Of a DNA stretch of 64,000 nucleotides, positions 1 to 12,474 are shown in pieces (position 1 is the first letter of the stretch; each line of letters begins with the position of its first letter). The stretch is from Argyresthia goedartella (taxonomy: Eukaryota > Arthropoda > Insecta > Lepidoptera > Argyresthiidae), in contig OX463818.1 of the NCBI GenBank assembly GCA_949825045.1, positions 35,356,906 to 35,420,905 of the forward strand, read 5' to 3'. The notes beneath the pieces were generated by a model, which was given only the letters and a program-made list of their open reading frames with translations, was not told the origin of the DNA and did not search any database. The position numbers were made by a program, and so were the translations under genes.

Positions 1-3000
1 CCTTGTAGCAGGCGGTCCGACTGTGGAACACACTTCCTTGCGCTATAAGAGACTTCCTCCCACTCCAGCCTCTCATGAGCACACCTTGTAGCAGGCGGTC
101 CGACTGTGGAACACACTTCCTTGCGCTATAAGAGACTTCCTCCCACTCCAGCCTCTCATGAGCACACCTTGTAGCAGGCGGTCCGACTGTGGAACACACT
201 TCCTTGCGCTATAAGAGACTTCCTCCCACTCCAGCCTCTCATGAGCACACCTTGTAGCAGGCGGTCCGACTGTGGAACACACTTCCTTGCGCTATAAGAG
301 ACTTCCTCCCACTCCAGCCTCTCATGAGCACACCTTGTAGCAGGCGGTCCGACTGTGGAACACACTTCCTTGCGCTATAAGAGACTTCCTCCCACTCCAG
401 CCTCTCATGAGCACACCTTGTAGCAGGCGGTCCGACTGTGGAACATACTTCCTTGCGCTATAAGAGACTTCCTCCCACTCCAGCCTCTCATGAGCACACC
501 TTGTAGCAGGCGGTCCGACTGTGGAACACACTTCCTTGCGCTATAAGAGACTTCCTCCCACTCCAGCCTCTCATGAGCACACCTTGTAGCAGGCGGTCCG
601 ACTGTGGAACACACTTCCTTGCGCTATAAGAGACTTCCTCCCACTCCAGCCTCTCATCAGCACACCTTGTAGCAGGCGGTCCGACTGTGGAACACACTTC
701 CTTGCGCTATAAGAGACTTCCTCCCACTCCAGCCTCTCATGAGCACACCTTGTAGCAGGCGGTCCGACTGTGGAACACACTTCCTTGCGCTATAAGAGAC
801 TTCCTCCCACTCCAGCCTCTCATGAGCACACCTTGAGCAGGCGGTCCGACTGTGGAACACTCTTCCTTGCGCTATAAGAGACTTCCTCCCACTCCAGCCT
901 CTCATTAGCACACCTTGTAGCAGGCGGTCCGACTGTGGAACACACTTCCTTGCGCTATAAGAGACTTCCTCCCACTCCAGCCTCTCATGAGCACACCTTG
1001 TAGCAGGCGGTCCGACTGTGGAACACACTTCCTTGCGCTATAAGAGACTTCCTCCCACTCCAGCCTCTCATGAGCACACCTTGTAGCAGGCGGTCCGACT
1101 GTGGAACACTCTTCCTTGCGCTATAAGAGACTTCCTCCCACTCCAGCCTCTCATGAGCACACCTTGTAGCAGGCGGTCCTACTATGGAACACACTTCCTT
1201 GCGCTATAAGAGACTTCCTCCCACTCCAGCCTCTCATGAGCACACCTTGTAGCAGGCGGTCCGACTGTGGAACACTCTTCCTTGCGCTATAAGAGACTTC
1301 CTCCCACTCCAGCCTCTCATGAGCACACCTTGTAGCAGGCGGTCCGACTGTGGAACACTCTTCCTTGCGCTATAAGAGACTTCCTCCCACTCCAGCCTCT
1401 CATGAGCACACCTTGTAGCAGGCGGTCCGACTGTGGAACACTCTTCCTTGCGCTATAAGAGACTTCCTCCCACTCCAGCCTCTCATGAGCACACCTTGTA
1501 GCAGGCGGTCCGACTGTGGAACACTCTTCCTTGCGCTATAAGAGACTTCCTCCCACTCCAGCCTCTCATGAGCACACCTTGTAGCAGGCGGTCCGACTGT
1601 GGAACACACTTCCTTGCGCTATAAGAGACTTCCTCCCACTCCAGCCTCTCATGAGCACACCTTGTAGCAGGCGGTCCGACTGTGGAACACTCTTCCTTGC
1701 GCTATAAGAGACTTCCTCCCACTCCAGCCTCTCATGAGCACACCTTGTAGCAGGCGGTCCGACTGTGGAACACTCTTCCTTGCGCTATAAGAGACTTCCT
1801 CCCACTCCAGCCTCTCATTAGCACACCTTGTAGCAGGCGGTCCGACTGTGGAACACACTTCCTTGCGCTATAAGAGACTTCCTCCCACTCCAGCCTCTCA
1901 TGAGCACACCTTGTAGCAGGCGGTCCGACTGTGGAACACACTTCCTTGCGCTATAAGAGACTTCCTCCCACTCCAGCCTCTCATGAGCACACCTTGTAGC
2001 AGGCGGTCCGACTGTGGAACACACTTCCTTGCGCTATAAGAGACTTCCTCCCACTCCAGCCTCTCATGAGCACACCTTGTAGCAGGCGGTCCGACTGTGG
2101 AACACACTTCCTTGCGCTATAAGAGACTTCCTCCCACTCCAGCCTCTCATGAGCACACCTTGTAGCAGGCGGTCCGACTGTGGAACACACTTCCTTGCGC
2201 TATAAGAGACTTCCTCCCACTCCAGCCTCTCATGAGCACACCTTGTAGCAGGCGGTCCGACTGTGGAACACTCTTCCTTGCGCTATAAGAGACTTCCTCC
2301 CACTCCAGCCTCTCATGAGCACACCTTGTAGCAGGCGGTCCGACTGTGGAACACTCTTCCTTGCGCTATAAGAGACTTCCTCCCACTCCAGCCTCTCATG
2401 AGCACACCTTGTAGCAGGCGGTCCGACTGTGGAACACTCTTCCTTGCGCTATAAGAGACTTCCTCCCACTCCAGCCTCTCATGAGCACACCTTGTAGCAG
2501 GCGGTCCGACTGTGGAACACTCTTCCTTGCGCTATAAGAGACTTCCTCCCACTCCAGCCTCTCATGAGCACACCTTGTAGCAGGCGGTCCGACTGTGGAA
2601 CACTCTTCCTTGCGCTATAAGAGACTTCCTCCCACTCCAGCCTCTCATGAGCACACCTTGTAGCAGGCGGTCCGACTGTGGAACACTCTTCCTTGCGCTA
2701 TAAGAGACTTCCTCCCACTCCAGCCTCTCATGAGCACACCTTGTAGCAGGCGGTCCGACTGTGGAACACTCTTCCTTGCGCTATAAGAGACTTCCTCCCA
2801 CTCCAGCCTCTCATGAGCACACCTTGTAGCAGGCGGTCCGACTGTGGAACACACTTCCTTGCGCTATAAGAGACTTCCTCCCACTCCAGCCTCTCATGAG
2901 CACACCTTGTAGCAGGCGGTCCGACTGTGGAACATACTTCCTTGCGCTATAAGAGACTTCCTCCCACTCCAGCCTCTCATGAGCACACCTTGTAGCAGGC

Positions 3001-4711
3001 GGTCCGACTGTGGAACACACTTCCTTGCGCTATAAGAGACTTCCTCCCACTCCAGCCTCTCATGAGCACACCTTGTAGCAGGCGGTCCGACTGTGGAACA
3101 CACTTCCTTGCGCTATAAGAGACTTCCTCCCACTCCAGCCTCTCATGAGCACACCTTGTAGCAGGCGGTCCGACTGTGGAACACACTTCCTTGCGCTATA
3201 AGAGACTTCCTCCCACTCCAGCCTCTCATGAGCACACCTTGTAGCAGGCGGTCCGACTGTGGAACACACTTCCTTGCGCTATAAGAGACTTCCTCCCACT
3301 CCAGTCTCTCATGAGCACACCTTGTAGCAGGCGGTCCGACTGTGGAACACTCTTCCTTGCGCTATAAGAGACTTCCTCCCACTCCAGCCTCTCATGAGCA
3401 CACCTTGTAGCAGGCGGTCCGACTGTGGAACACACTTCCTTGCGCTATAAGAGACTTCCTCCCACTCCAGCCTCTCATGAGCACACCTTGTAGCAGGCGG
3501 TCCGACTGTGGAACACACTTCCTTGCGCTATAAGAGACTTCCTCCCACTCCAGCCTCTCATGAGCACACCTTGTAGCAGGCGGTCCGACTGTGGAACACA
3601 CTTCCTTGCGCTATAAGAGACTTCCTCCCACTCCAGCCTCTCATGAGCACACCTTGTAGCAGGCGGTCCGACTGTGGAACACACTTCCTTGCGCTATAAG
3701 AGACTTCCTCCCACTCCAGCCTCTCATGAGCACACCTTGTAGTAGGCGGTCCGACTGTGGAACACTCTTCCTTGCGCTATAAGAGACTTCCTCCCACTCC
3801 AGCCTCTCATGAGCACACCTTGTAGCAGGCGGTCCGACTGTGGAACACTCTTCCTTGCGCTATAAGAGACTTCCTCCCACTCCAGCCTCTCATGAGCACA
3901 CCTTGTAGCAGGCGGTCCGACTGTGGAACACTCTTCCTTGCGCTATAAGAGACTTCCTCCCACTCCAGCCTCTCATGAGCACACCTTGTAGCAGGCGGTC
4001 CGACTGTGGAACACTCTTCCTTGCGCTATAAGAGACTTCCTCCCACTCCAGCCTCTCATGAGCACACCTTGTAGCAGGCGGTCCGACTGTGGAACACTCT
4101 TCCTTGCGCTATAAGAGACTTCCTCCCACTCCAGCCTCTCATGAGCACACCTTGTAGCAGGCGGTCCGACTGTGGAACACTCTTCCTTGCGCTATAAGAG
4201 ACTTCCTCCCACTCCAGCCTCTCATGAGCACACCTTGTAGCAGGCGGTCCGACTGTGGAACACACTTCCTTGCGCTATAAGAGACTTCCTCCCACTCCAG
4301 CCTCTCATGAGCACACCTTGTAGCAGGCGGTCCGACTGTGGAACACACTTCCTTGCGCTATAAGAGACTTCCTCCCACTCCAGCCTCTCATGAGCACACC
4401 TTGTAGCAGGCGGTCCGACTGTGGAACACTCTTCCTTGCGCTATAAGAGACTTCCTCCCACTCCAGCCTCTCATGAGCACACCTTGTAGCAGGCGGTCCG
4501 ACTGTGGAACACTCTTCCTTGCGCTATAAGAGACTTCCTCCCACTCCAGCCTCTCATGAGCACACCTTGTAGCAGGCGGTCCGACTGTGGAACACTCTTC
4601 CTTGCGCTATAAGAGACTTCCTCCCACTCCAGCCTCTCATGAGCACACCTTGTAGCAGGCGGTCCGACTGTGGAACACTCTTCCTTGCGCTATAAGAGAC
4701 TTCCTCCCACT
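1..4711. repeat. 83-bp satellite array, about 57 units, truncated by window edge
   Basis: A head-to-tail repeat with an 83-bp period begins at base 1 and stops abruptly at 4711, so the left end lies outside the window. Units start at 1, 84, 167 and so on; one unit near 831 lacks a single T. The main variable site follows GGAACA and reads CAC, CTC or (two units, near 441 and 2930) TAC. CTC variants are clustered in runs (units 16-19, 28-34, 46-51, 54-57), which indicates local block amplification. Other private changes lie near 657, 902, 1181, 3304 and 3743. Many 69-codon minus-strand frames cross the array, but they begin at GTG and exist only because 83 is not a multiple of three, so they are not genes. 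Each unit contains the palindrome CTCATGAG. Confidence 0.98.
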
Positions 4712-4787
4712 ATTTGCTCTTTCCAAAACAGGGTGAAAAGATCGCTCATACGTGACAGTTTCAAAATCTTTTGTTCGTTATAAAATC

Positions 4788-5116
4788 TTTTATCTACACA
4801 CGTATCACAAACCCTCTTCACTGCGTCTAAAAACCGCACGTTAAGACCAGCAAAATGTAAAACTATTTGGTAAAAACACATTCTGAAAATTATGAGATTC
4901 AAATTTCGAACGCCGACGCCCGCCTGAGTGCCGCCCCTAGTTTGTCTGTGAAGTTGGTACTACAGAACCAGCTAAACAACTTATGATCAATGCCACAATG
5001 CCGGTCAAACATGCGGTTCCTGAACACATCAAAGAGAGCTTATGATGTGTGTAGATAAACTAGTGTATGTAACTGTACATAATTAGGCATTATGTAGCGG
5101 TCACATAAACTACTAT
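4788..5116 (+). mobile_element. Dispersed inverted-repeat element, family A, copy 1
   Basis: The segment starts with TTTTATCTACACACGTATCA and about 270 bases later has the near reverse complement (TTATGATGTGTGTAGATAAA), so it carries internal inverted repeats. Similarity to the other copies (35471, 45485, 58417) continues beyond this into CTAGTGTATGTAACTGTACA and on to CATAAACTACTA. It has no coding capacity. I read it as a non-autonomous DNA transposon; the superfamily is unknown and the exact ends are uncertain. Confidence 0.7.
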
Positions 5117-5160
5117 TGTACTTATGTTTAACAAATAAAGCTTTGACTTTGACTTTGATA
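5117..5160 (+). repeat. Possible non-LTR 3' tail with CTTTGA repeat
   Basis: AATAAAGCTTTGACTTTGAC and what follows resemble the simple-repeat 3' end of a retrotransposon. A related sequence in reverse orientation is at 21776. The body of such an element is not visible here. Confidence 0.35.
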
Positions 5161-8074
5161 GTTGCAGTATGTATATAATTATTATAAGTAAACTATATTA
5201 TATGTACAGGTTTATGTATGTATTGATTCTTATTTTGTAGTTTGGTATTTAGGTACTTTATTTTCCGTATTTTATAGATATTTAATTTACCTAAATTTAT
5301 TTTATTATAGATTAGGTAATGTGCACTGCCTAACCTTTCATGATAAAATTTCCTATGATGTCTTGGTTTGCTGGAATAAATCTCTTTCTCTTAATGTAAC
5401 TTTTAAATATCAATTATGAATATGAAGATCCATAGAATTCCAAAATATTAATTTCTAGCACTTTTATGTTACGATTTTGACACAAAAAGCATCGAAATGC
5501 GTTTTTTTTTGGTTTTATAAGAAATTTTAAAGTCTAAATGTTGGTTTACATAGCTGCCTACTAGATCATACATAGTTGCTCGATCTTGTTTGTAACATTA
5601 AACCGCGCGGTAACAGCGGGCGAGATTAACATTTAATAATTCTTCTCCGGCGGCGCGACGGCGGTTCGTCCGTCTGTCTGTCCGGCTGAGCGGCAAATGT
5701 GACGTGACGGCTGATACGGCACACAGCTCCAGTGCTCACATAGTTGCAGCTGGTGTGGCAGGGGCATACACGATCTTATGCAGCGTATACTCAACATTCG
5801 CGTAGAACATCGCAATTGTATTTTGCCTCTTAGATGGAGCAACAATATCATTAGAGCCGTATAAATAAAAAAATTGCTCCTTCAATAGTATTGGTATTCT
5901 TAATTGATCGCTAATTATCTATCAAAAAAAGTCGAATGCTTGTTTTGCACTATTACCTGCAACGTCCATCAAGCTACGGATTATTCCTCCACTCGTGAAC
6001 CGCGGTGTATTCAAAGTCTAAATTACTTTGCCCCATAAAGTGCAGCCGACCGAAAAATATTATATTTATACATTATTACACTACAATAACCACAAAAGGT
6101 AGACATCGTGTGTATAGTGAAGTCCCATTGTTGATAACATACTTTATCCACAAACGGACAAAAACAGCTCTTTAGATGGCTACAATGGCGAAAAGATAAT
6201 TTTGTAGGATTATATCCACATTGTTGATGGGAGGATTGCGTGAGTTTGTTTGCAGCGAAATATTAAATAAACTAATAATAATAATAAAACATCAATAAAA
6301 TATTGATTACTTAATTCTGTCTATAAAGTAGTGCATAGCAGGAGTGAGTGTTAACGTGCAACAAGAATGGTGTACAGTAAGTACAGTATTAGGGATTACA
6401 ATTCAGCAGCATTTTCTGTCCAGCTGGATTTTGGCTGGAGCACAGCAAATCCAGCTGGAGCCATCCGTATTTTGTATTAAAGTTCTTTTTTTTAATTAAG
6501 ATACTTAATCTTAATAACTGACATCACATATTTGAATTTACTTATTTTACTAACCATATATTTTGTATTATCTCATAGTTTTCAGACTCACAATATTTTA
6601 ATAAAGCTAATCAGTGTAACTGTTTGTTACAAAACTCGAAAATAACTAACATCACATATTCGTTTCGATGAATTTAACAGTGATGCTGATGAGTGACATA
6701 AATTAAATAGGTAATAGTATACTAAACTAGCAGAGCAAGTATTTTTTTAAAGTTGAATGCTAGTTTTCGCTGATTGCGGATCCGAACCGCGGATCCCACA
6801 AGCCCAAATGCTGGATCCCACAAGCCCAAAAAAGCGCGGGATTGCTGGATTGCTGGAACCCACATTGCGACCCCTAACAGAAGTGTATCGGGTATAGACC
6901 TACTGGTGTGGTGTTAGTAAACATAATAATACAGTACAGAAGACACGAAGTGGAATGCGATTCAAGGAAAATAGGAAATCCTGAGATCATCCCTCGAGAG
7001 AACCTTTCGTCCATGGCTTATATTTTTTTGTTTCCATGGTATTTACGACCTAATTAAACAAATTTACATAATTGAAACATGATTAAATTAATTATTTTAC
7101 TGAGGTCACTACAGATTATTCTTGAGTCATTAAAAGTTTTCATAATTCAGTGTGTATCAGATTTAAGTAAGTAGGTTAATATTCTAAAATGAAATGAGCC
7201 AAAAAGCACAGCGTTACTCCTTTTCCGAAATAGGGTAGCAAAGGTTAAGTTGTTTCGCAAGCAAACAAATTAAACACGGGAAAATAGATAAGTCCGAACG
7301 ACAGCCGAATTTCGGCATTAAAAGGGACTTCATTCATCTTGTGTTTCGCCGAAAGATAAATAACGTCGCTGTTTGAATACTCCACAAAACTTTGAAACCA
7401 AGAATTTGAATACAAAAGTCTGTCGCGAAACATCCTAAAGTGCATCCGCCGATAACGCCGACAGGCCAAAAAGCATTTCTGTGTCTCACCGATTAAAAAA
7501 AAGAATCCGTGACACTGCGGCGGAAGTTTTTTAATAACAAGACAAAAAAAGATTTGCTGTATTTGGGCCAGGTAAGTTATTTTTAGTTTATACCCATTTT
7601 TGCATCGCTCTGTAAAATATCCGGAAATATATTTCTAATAGAACGTTTGTTGTTCGTTCTTGGTTCTTTACACATGGCTTGCATGAGAGAGATGTACAGT
7701 TGCATTTATAATGGGAAAGAGAAAGATGACTACGCCCTGATGAGGGACGGTCAACTTCCATTGCTGTGACATCAGCGATAGCTCAACCTTCACTGCATAC
7801 TTTCCGCGCTTTCAAATTAAGACTATTTCCTTTTTTATGCTCCCCTGGTATATTTATATTTAGATAGCGTGTCGGGACGTTTTTGTTGAAAAAAGTGGTA
7901 CCGAGATGATTTATTCTATGTGTATAATAGAGGTTATAGTTGTCTTCCGGAATAAAAGCTTATTGTAGGCGTATTAAATGAATGACTCTTAAGTTGTAAA
8001 AGTATGCAATGGCAGAATTATTAATTATGTTATAAACTCCAAAAAATTGCTTGATATTAATATTTTATATTTTT
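5161..8074. other. AT-rich interval, no gene seen
   Basis: Stop codons are dense in all frames. A GC-richer patch at 5630-5850 gives only a 72-codon minus-strand frame with no recognisable domain. At 6420-6460 an 11-bp inverted repeat (CCAGCTGGATT and AATCCAGCTGG) flanks a short spacer. No RNA gene or recognised mobile element was seen. Confidence 0.5.
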
Positions 8075-8218
8075 AAGGGCGGACGGCTTTCAGAAACTGC
8101 GGATTCTAGATTTAGCGTCTTTAATAGATTTAACTTTGACATATCTCATACATTTTGACAATGCTAAATAGATTTCAACGATAAATCTAGATTTAATCAG
8201 CTTCTACAAGCAGCCCTA
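8075..8218. mobile_element. MITE-like element with degenerate long inverted repeats
   Basis: The left end (AAGGGCGGACGGCTTTCAGA) and the reverse complement of the right end (AGGGCTGCTTGTAGAAGCTG) can be aligned. Both continue into a shared TCTAGATTTA motif and then an ATAGATTTAA or AATCTATTTA motif. The arms run for most of the 144 bp, so the element could fold back on itself. It has no coding capacity. Identity is moderate, so this is an old copy. Confidence 0.5.
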
Positions 8219-9284
8219 GTCATAATTTCCTTAAAATATTACAGGTAGTAAGTATTTGCCTCAGTTGAACTGCAGAGTAATACTATTTTCTGTTATCATT
8301 TATTTACCCACAATATTTCCATTTCAGAACCTTTAACTTCATTTCTGATAAACGAACGAACCGTGAAGAAAACCGTAAAAAGCTAATTTATACAATTGTA
8401 GGCAAAGTTTTAATTAACGCAGGCTTTACGCATTGAATCAACAATTACTTATCTATAGTAGATTTATGGCGCAATTTTTTTAGACTTAAGTATAAATTAC
8501 AATAATTCTGAGTAGTCATTAATTCGATGTTTCCATGGTGCACCTTTATTTTCTGGGGTCCTGTAATATGTTGTTTTTAATAAGAAAAAGGTCCTGAACA
8601 GTACAAGATGGATTATTTATTTAATTACAGTTGGCTACTTGTCAATGGGAGACAAAATAGATACTTTTTATGAAGTGTCAAGACGTTTTTTTCTTTGTCA
8701 GTTGTATTAAAACATTGAGCTGTGACGTCATAACAGATCGGTGTCAAACGGTGATATTTTTTACACAAAATGATGTTTATAAAATACACTGACGAATAAT
8801 GAAAAAGATAAACTCAAAAAATGCCGACAAACACCTTCATATCTCCTAAGACATAGAACCAATATTACGTTTACAATATTTACGTTTTTAATTGGTAATA
8901 ATCTGATGCGCTGTTAAATGTACTTCAATATTGCAGACGGCGTCATTAAGCTAGCCTTTCCCGTTTAGGAGTAATTTGGTGCTATCTCTCTGGAACTTTT
9001 TCATTGCTCGTCAGTGTATAACTGCTGAAAATGTACAATTCTGATATCGATGAGTCCTTTTGTTTATAAGGCTTCAACGTCTCGCATAATTTTAATATTT
9101 GTCAAGATTACCGAGTCTCGTAGTCACTTGTACGTTTTACATCCCGGGATGCACAGCCGACCACTTAGAGTTTGACGGGACTCTCAATGAAGTTTCGTTC
9201 GCGAATTGACAAAGTCACTATGACATTCAAGCTAGCTGCACTTAATTTAAGCAGCATTATGTGCATTCCGCCGTTATTCTCACA
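8219..9284. other. AT-rich interval, no gene seen
   Basis: No open frame above about 60 codons and no recognisable repeat was found by reading. The sequence is low-GC with scattered poly-A and poly-T tracts. Confidence 0.45.
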
Positions 9285-9615
9285 TAGATTTTTCTAAAAA
9301 AGAGCTCCGTGGTCTAATGGTTTTCAAGCTTGCTTTTCACCCAGGAGATGCAGGTTCGATTCCTGACCATGTACCAATGAGATAATTATTTTATCTTAAG
9401 TACATTCTACCGACGTGATTTTTTCCATCACCATTTAGGTGATGGAAAAAATCGTGAAAAAACCTTCATTACTCCATAGCTGCGGCGATGGACTAGCCCT
9501 CTGTCACTCAAAATGGAGTATTGAATAACTGGTTCAAAGTGGACACAATTGGGCCTCTGCCACCCTGTATAGAAAAAGGCCTGACGCTATGTTATGTTAT
9601 GTGTAGATTTTTCTA
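9285..9615 (+). mobile_element. tRNA-derived SINE (SINE-1) with perfect 12-bp target duplication
   Basis: The body spans about 9297-9603. It has a tRNA-like head (GTGGTCTAATGG, then B box GGTTCGATTCC at about 9353), a long tRNA-unrelated body, and a 3' end of ATGTT pentamers. It is flanked by a perfect direct repeat, TAGATTTTTCTA, at 9285-9296 and 9604-9615, which is a clear target-site duplication. The body includes a 16-bp perfect hairpin (arms 9417-9432 and 9438-9453). The end of this family recurs at 42018, 48458 (reverse) and 62770. Transcription would be by RNA polymerase III from the internal promoter. Confidence 0.88.
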
Positions 9616-10409
9616 CGGAACCATTCAAAGGAAGAACCATATACGCTTGCAATTATTAATTACCTCTGTAACATATACTCTAGCTAGATATAAGTAGTAA
9701 TAAGGTTTTATAGAAATACAAAGGTGGTAAAGTAGTGGAGCACTTGAATTGCGAATTTTATTATTGTCGGAACAACCGACGACTGTCGTCTGTTTTTGTC
9801 CGTTTAATGTGAAATTGCTTGTTAACGACCTGAATATATGGCCTCAAGTTAATGATAATTGCTAATATCCGGTTAATTTATAGCTGCTGGACAACTGCAG
9901 TCAACATTAACTAGACAACGGAGCGTGCTATTTAGAAAGCGCGGCGGAGTACCACTTCATTTAAAAAATAAATGATAATGGCTATATATGTGTTAACGGC
10001 TTGAACACTGCTCCAATTAAATTATGAAAATCAGGCTTGACTTGCTTAGTTTGCCGAGTGATCGACATAATCATTCGCTAAACTAATTAAAAGAACGGCT
10101 GTGAACATTATTACATACCATGGCCATCAGACAACAGCTATAAAAGTGTTGTTAACATGAACAAATTATGTTTGTTTAGCCCTCTAGGTAACAGAGGCAA
10201 TATATTTGGCGTCATATTTCCAACTATACGGCTTGGTATCAATTTCCAAAACCAATGAAAAATAATTTTGTTTCTACCACATAAGGGGCTAATCTTGAGT
10301 CTCGACTAGTCTTTCGCAAGTCTCAAGTTACGCAAAATAGGGTATTAAAGCAGTTTCTTTACACTAGCTTGTTGATCATGGGTGCCAGCTTGCCTTCGCT
10401 GACATGTAA
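9616..10409. other. AT-rich interval, no gene seen
   Basis: No recognisable coding or repeat signal was seen. A short GC-richer patch near 9930-9955 has no open frame. Confidence 0.4.
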
Positions 10410-10598
10410 TAGTACATTTCCTACGAGTTCGCAGGGTTATATTTACGAACAGAGAAGTTTACGGCACGAGCCGAAGACGAGGGTCGTAGCGAGGTTCGTA
10501 AAAAGCCTTTTCCAACGAGTTAAGAATAGATTTTTTCCGCCTGAGAACCCAAAATTAAGCGGGGAAGGTGCTATTTTTAGGTCAGAAGTCGGAAAACG
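10410..10598 (+). repeat. Dispersed repeat, family E, copy 1
   Basis: This segment aligns along its whole length with 12198-12388, from AGTACATT through GGCACGAGCCGAAG and AACGAGTTAAGAATAGA to GTCGGAAAA. An 84-codon frame passes through it (10369-10623), but the second copy is not open in the same frame, so coding is not supported. The nature of the parent element is unknown. Confidence 0.75.
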
Positions 10599-11467
10599 TA
10601 ATTTGATTATCGTTGGTCGATAGAAGTCTGCGGAAATTCTGGAAGTTGGAAGTTCAAAATCTGTTTTGTTATTTATTTAATCGTTATAAAATATTAAGTT
10701 ACGTTGCTCTGTTATGCCCACAGATTATGCCTCTATACATCGGCTAAGAGCGTTATTTACCCAGGACGGACGGAACGGAACGGAGGAGGCATATGCGTTT
10801 GGGGTTAGAGGTTGTTTTAGTGTGGGTGTGTGTGTGTATGTCCGTTACCATTTTCCTGGAAAACTACTAGACCAATTTCGAAGGGTTTTTTTTTGCATTA
10901 AACAGCTATAATTTCAGAACAGGTTCTTAGATATGTTTTACGGTTGAAGACGACAATCGGTTGAAGACGACAGCAGCCAGGACCAGTCGCTTGAGACCTT
11001 CTCCGGAATAATAAGCCATTTTCGATGCGGTTTTATGCATTATACAGATGTCATTCAGCAAGTGAACCACATTTTAGCCGCAAGGTTTCATTAATTGGAT
11101 ATTTAATTTCTTTTATTTATTCACATGTGTAACATTTGTATTCCTATTATTTTCAAAGAAGGCGAAGGTGCCCTTGCCATAAAAGACCCTTCAAATCGAT
11201 ACTAACAAGATTGTCAACGAACTACCAGGGCGACATAAAATAACAGGGGACCCAAACACTGATAATGCCATCTGCAGTAATTACAAGAGACGACTGTCTG
11301 TTAATAATAAAGCAATTTTTGGTTGTAATGAAATTTTGTTTGCACTCGAGACGCTGACCATTTTACAGGGTGTAACAAGATATCTGTAGTCAATAGAAAG
11401 TCTAAAATAGAATACATCCTGTAAACATCAGATGAGTCTCTTAATCGACTCTTGCAGCGGCTCTGTG

Positions 11468-12160
11468 TAGCTGGTTGCTCCTCTCCCTCAAATATGGCGA
11501 GGGGGGTGATGGCTGGTGCAGAAGTCATTCTCGTGAACGTGTGCTGCTTGGGGGGGACTGCTCCAGTCTGGTTTCTCATAAATTATGTTCATTTGGTTTT
11601 TCTTATTTCTCTATTTCGTAAAATTGCAATTTTATTATTTATTTATTTGGTGTATTTTATTTTATCTTGCAAAGTCTAAGTTATAGTACCGGCAAAGAAT
11701 AGGCAACACTACTGCACCGGTTAAATATATTTTTCGGTTTGAGAGTAAGTAAGGCATTGATGTTACGGATATTCGTTAAGGGATTTTTGTCATTCGGTTT
11801 AGTTTTTTTGAGTGTATGCTGTTTGACCAGTTCTAGACAATCACATGTACTGTGATTTTGATTATATAAACATTGGTTTTCTTGGGCAATAATGTTCGGA
11901 TAGGATGTTATAATATTGTCATTCGATTAGATTATTTTATATATATTGTGGCATAAAAAAATTACATGGTGTTTCCTTTTCCTGTGCGAGATTCAGCCAT
12001 GAATCACCACTTCCACTTGAATGGGAAATTTCCTTTTTCAAACTTAAACCATACTCATTAGTTAAGTTGATCATTTTATTTTATTTTATTCTCCATGCAT
12101 TCGGACTTATAAAAGTGCATCATTTTGGCCGGCTTACAATAACATATTTGAGTTTGAGTT
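11468..12160 (+). repeat. Dispersed repeat, family F, copy 1
   Basis: This copy aligns in order with 55914-56442. The shared blocks are GCTCC-TCAAATATGGCGAG with GGGGTGATGGCTGG, then ACTGCTCCAGTCTGGT, then ATAATATTGTCATT, then GAGATTCAGCCATGAATCA and GGGAAATTTCCTTTTTCAAA. The spacers between blocks differ. A 92-codon minus-strand frame over the first block (11301-11579) is partly kept in copy 2 (55823-56020), which hints at a decayed coding region of a retroelement; I cannot assign it. Confidence 0.7.
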
Positions 12161-12169
12161 TGGCTGGAG

Positions 12170-12193
12170 ACGATGGAGACGATGGAGACGATG
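12170..12193 (+). repeat. Short GGAGACGAT tandem repeat
   Basis: About three 9-bp units sit exactly between the end of repeat F and the start of repeat E copy 2. Confidence 0.7.
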
Positions 12194-12197
12194 ATAA

Positions 12198-12388
12198 TAG
12201 TACATTCCGTACGAGTTCACAAAGGCATATATTTACGAACCGAAAAGTTTAAGGCACGAGCCGAAGGCGAGGTTCGTAGCGAGGTTCGTAAAGAAGCCTT
12301 TTCGAACGAGTTAAGAATAGAATTTTTCCGCCTGAGTGCCGAAAATCAAGCGGCGAAGGTGCTATTTTGAGGTTAGAAGACGGAAAAG
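12198..12388 (+). repeat. Dispersed repeat, family E, copy 2
   Basis: This is the partner of 10410-10598 and is in the same orientation. Differences are scattered substitutions and small indels. It follows directly after the short GGAGACGAT repeat. Confidence 0.75.
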
Positions 12389-12474
12389 TATATTGCAAAA
12401 ATCTTTAGAGAGAATGACAGAGGCTGTTCTTATTGTTCTAATGAGGATGGAACTGAAAGAATCATTTGACTAAT

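Noticed and set aside
73..4348. Series of 69- and 123-codon minus-strand frames across the 83-bp array
   Set aside because: They start at GTG, repeat only because the period shifts the frame, and end at a stop present in every unit; no protein is supported.
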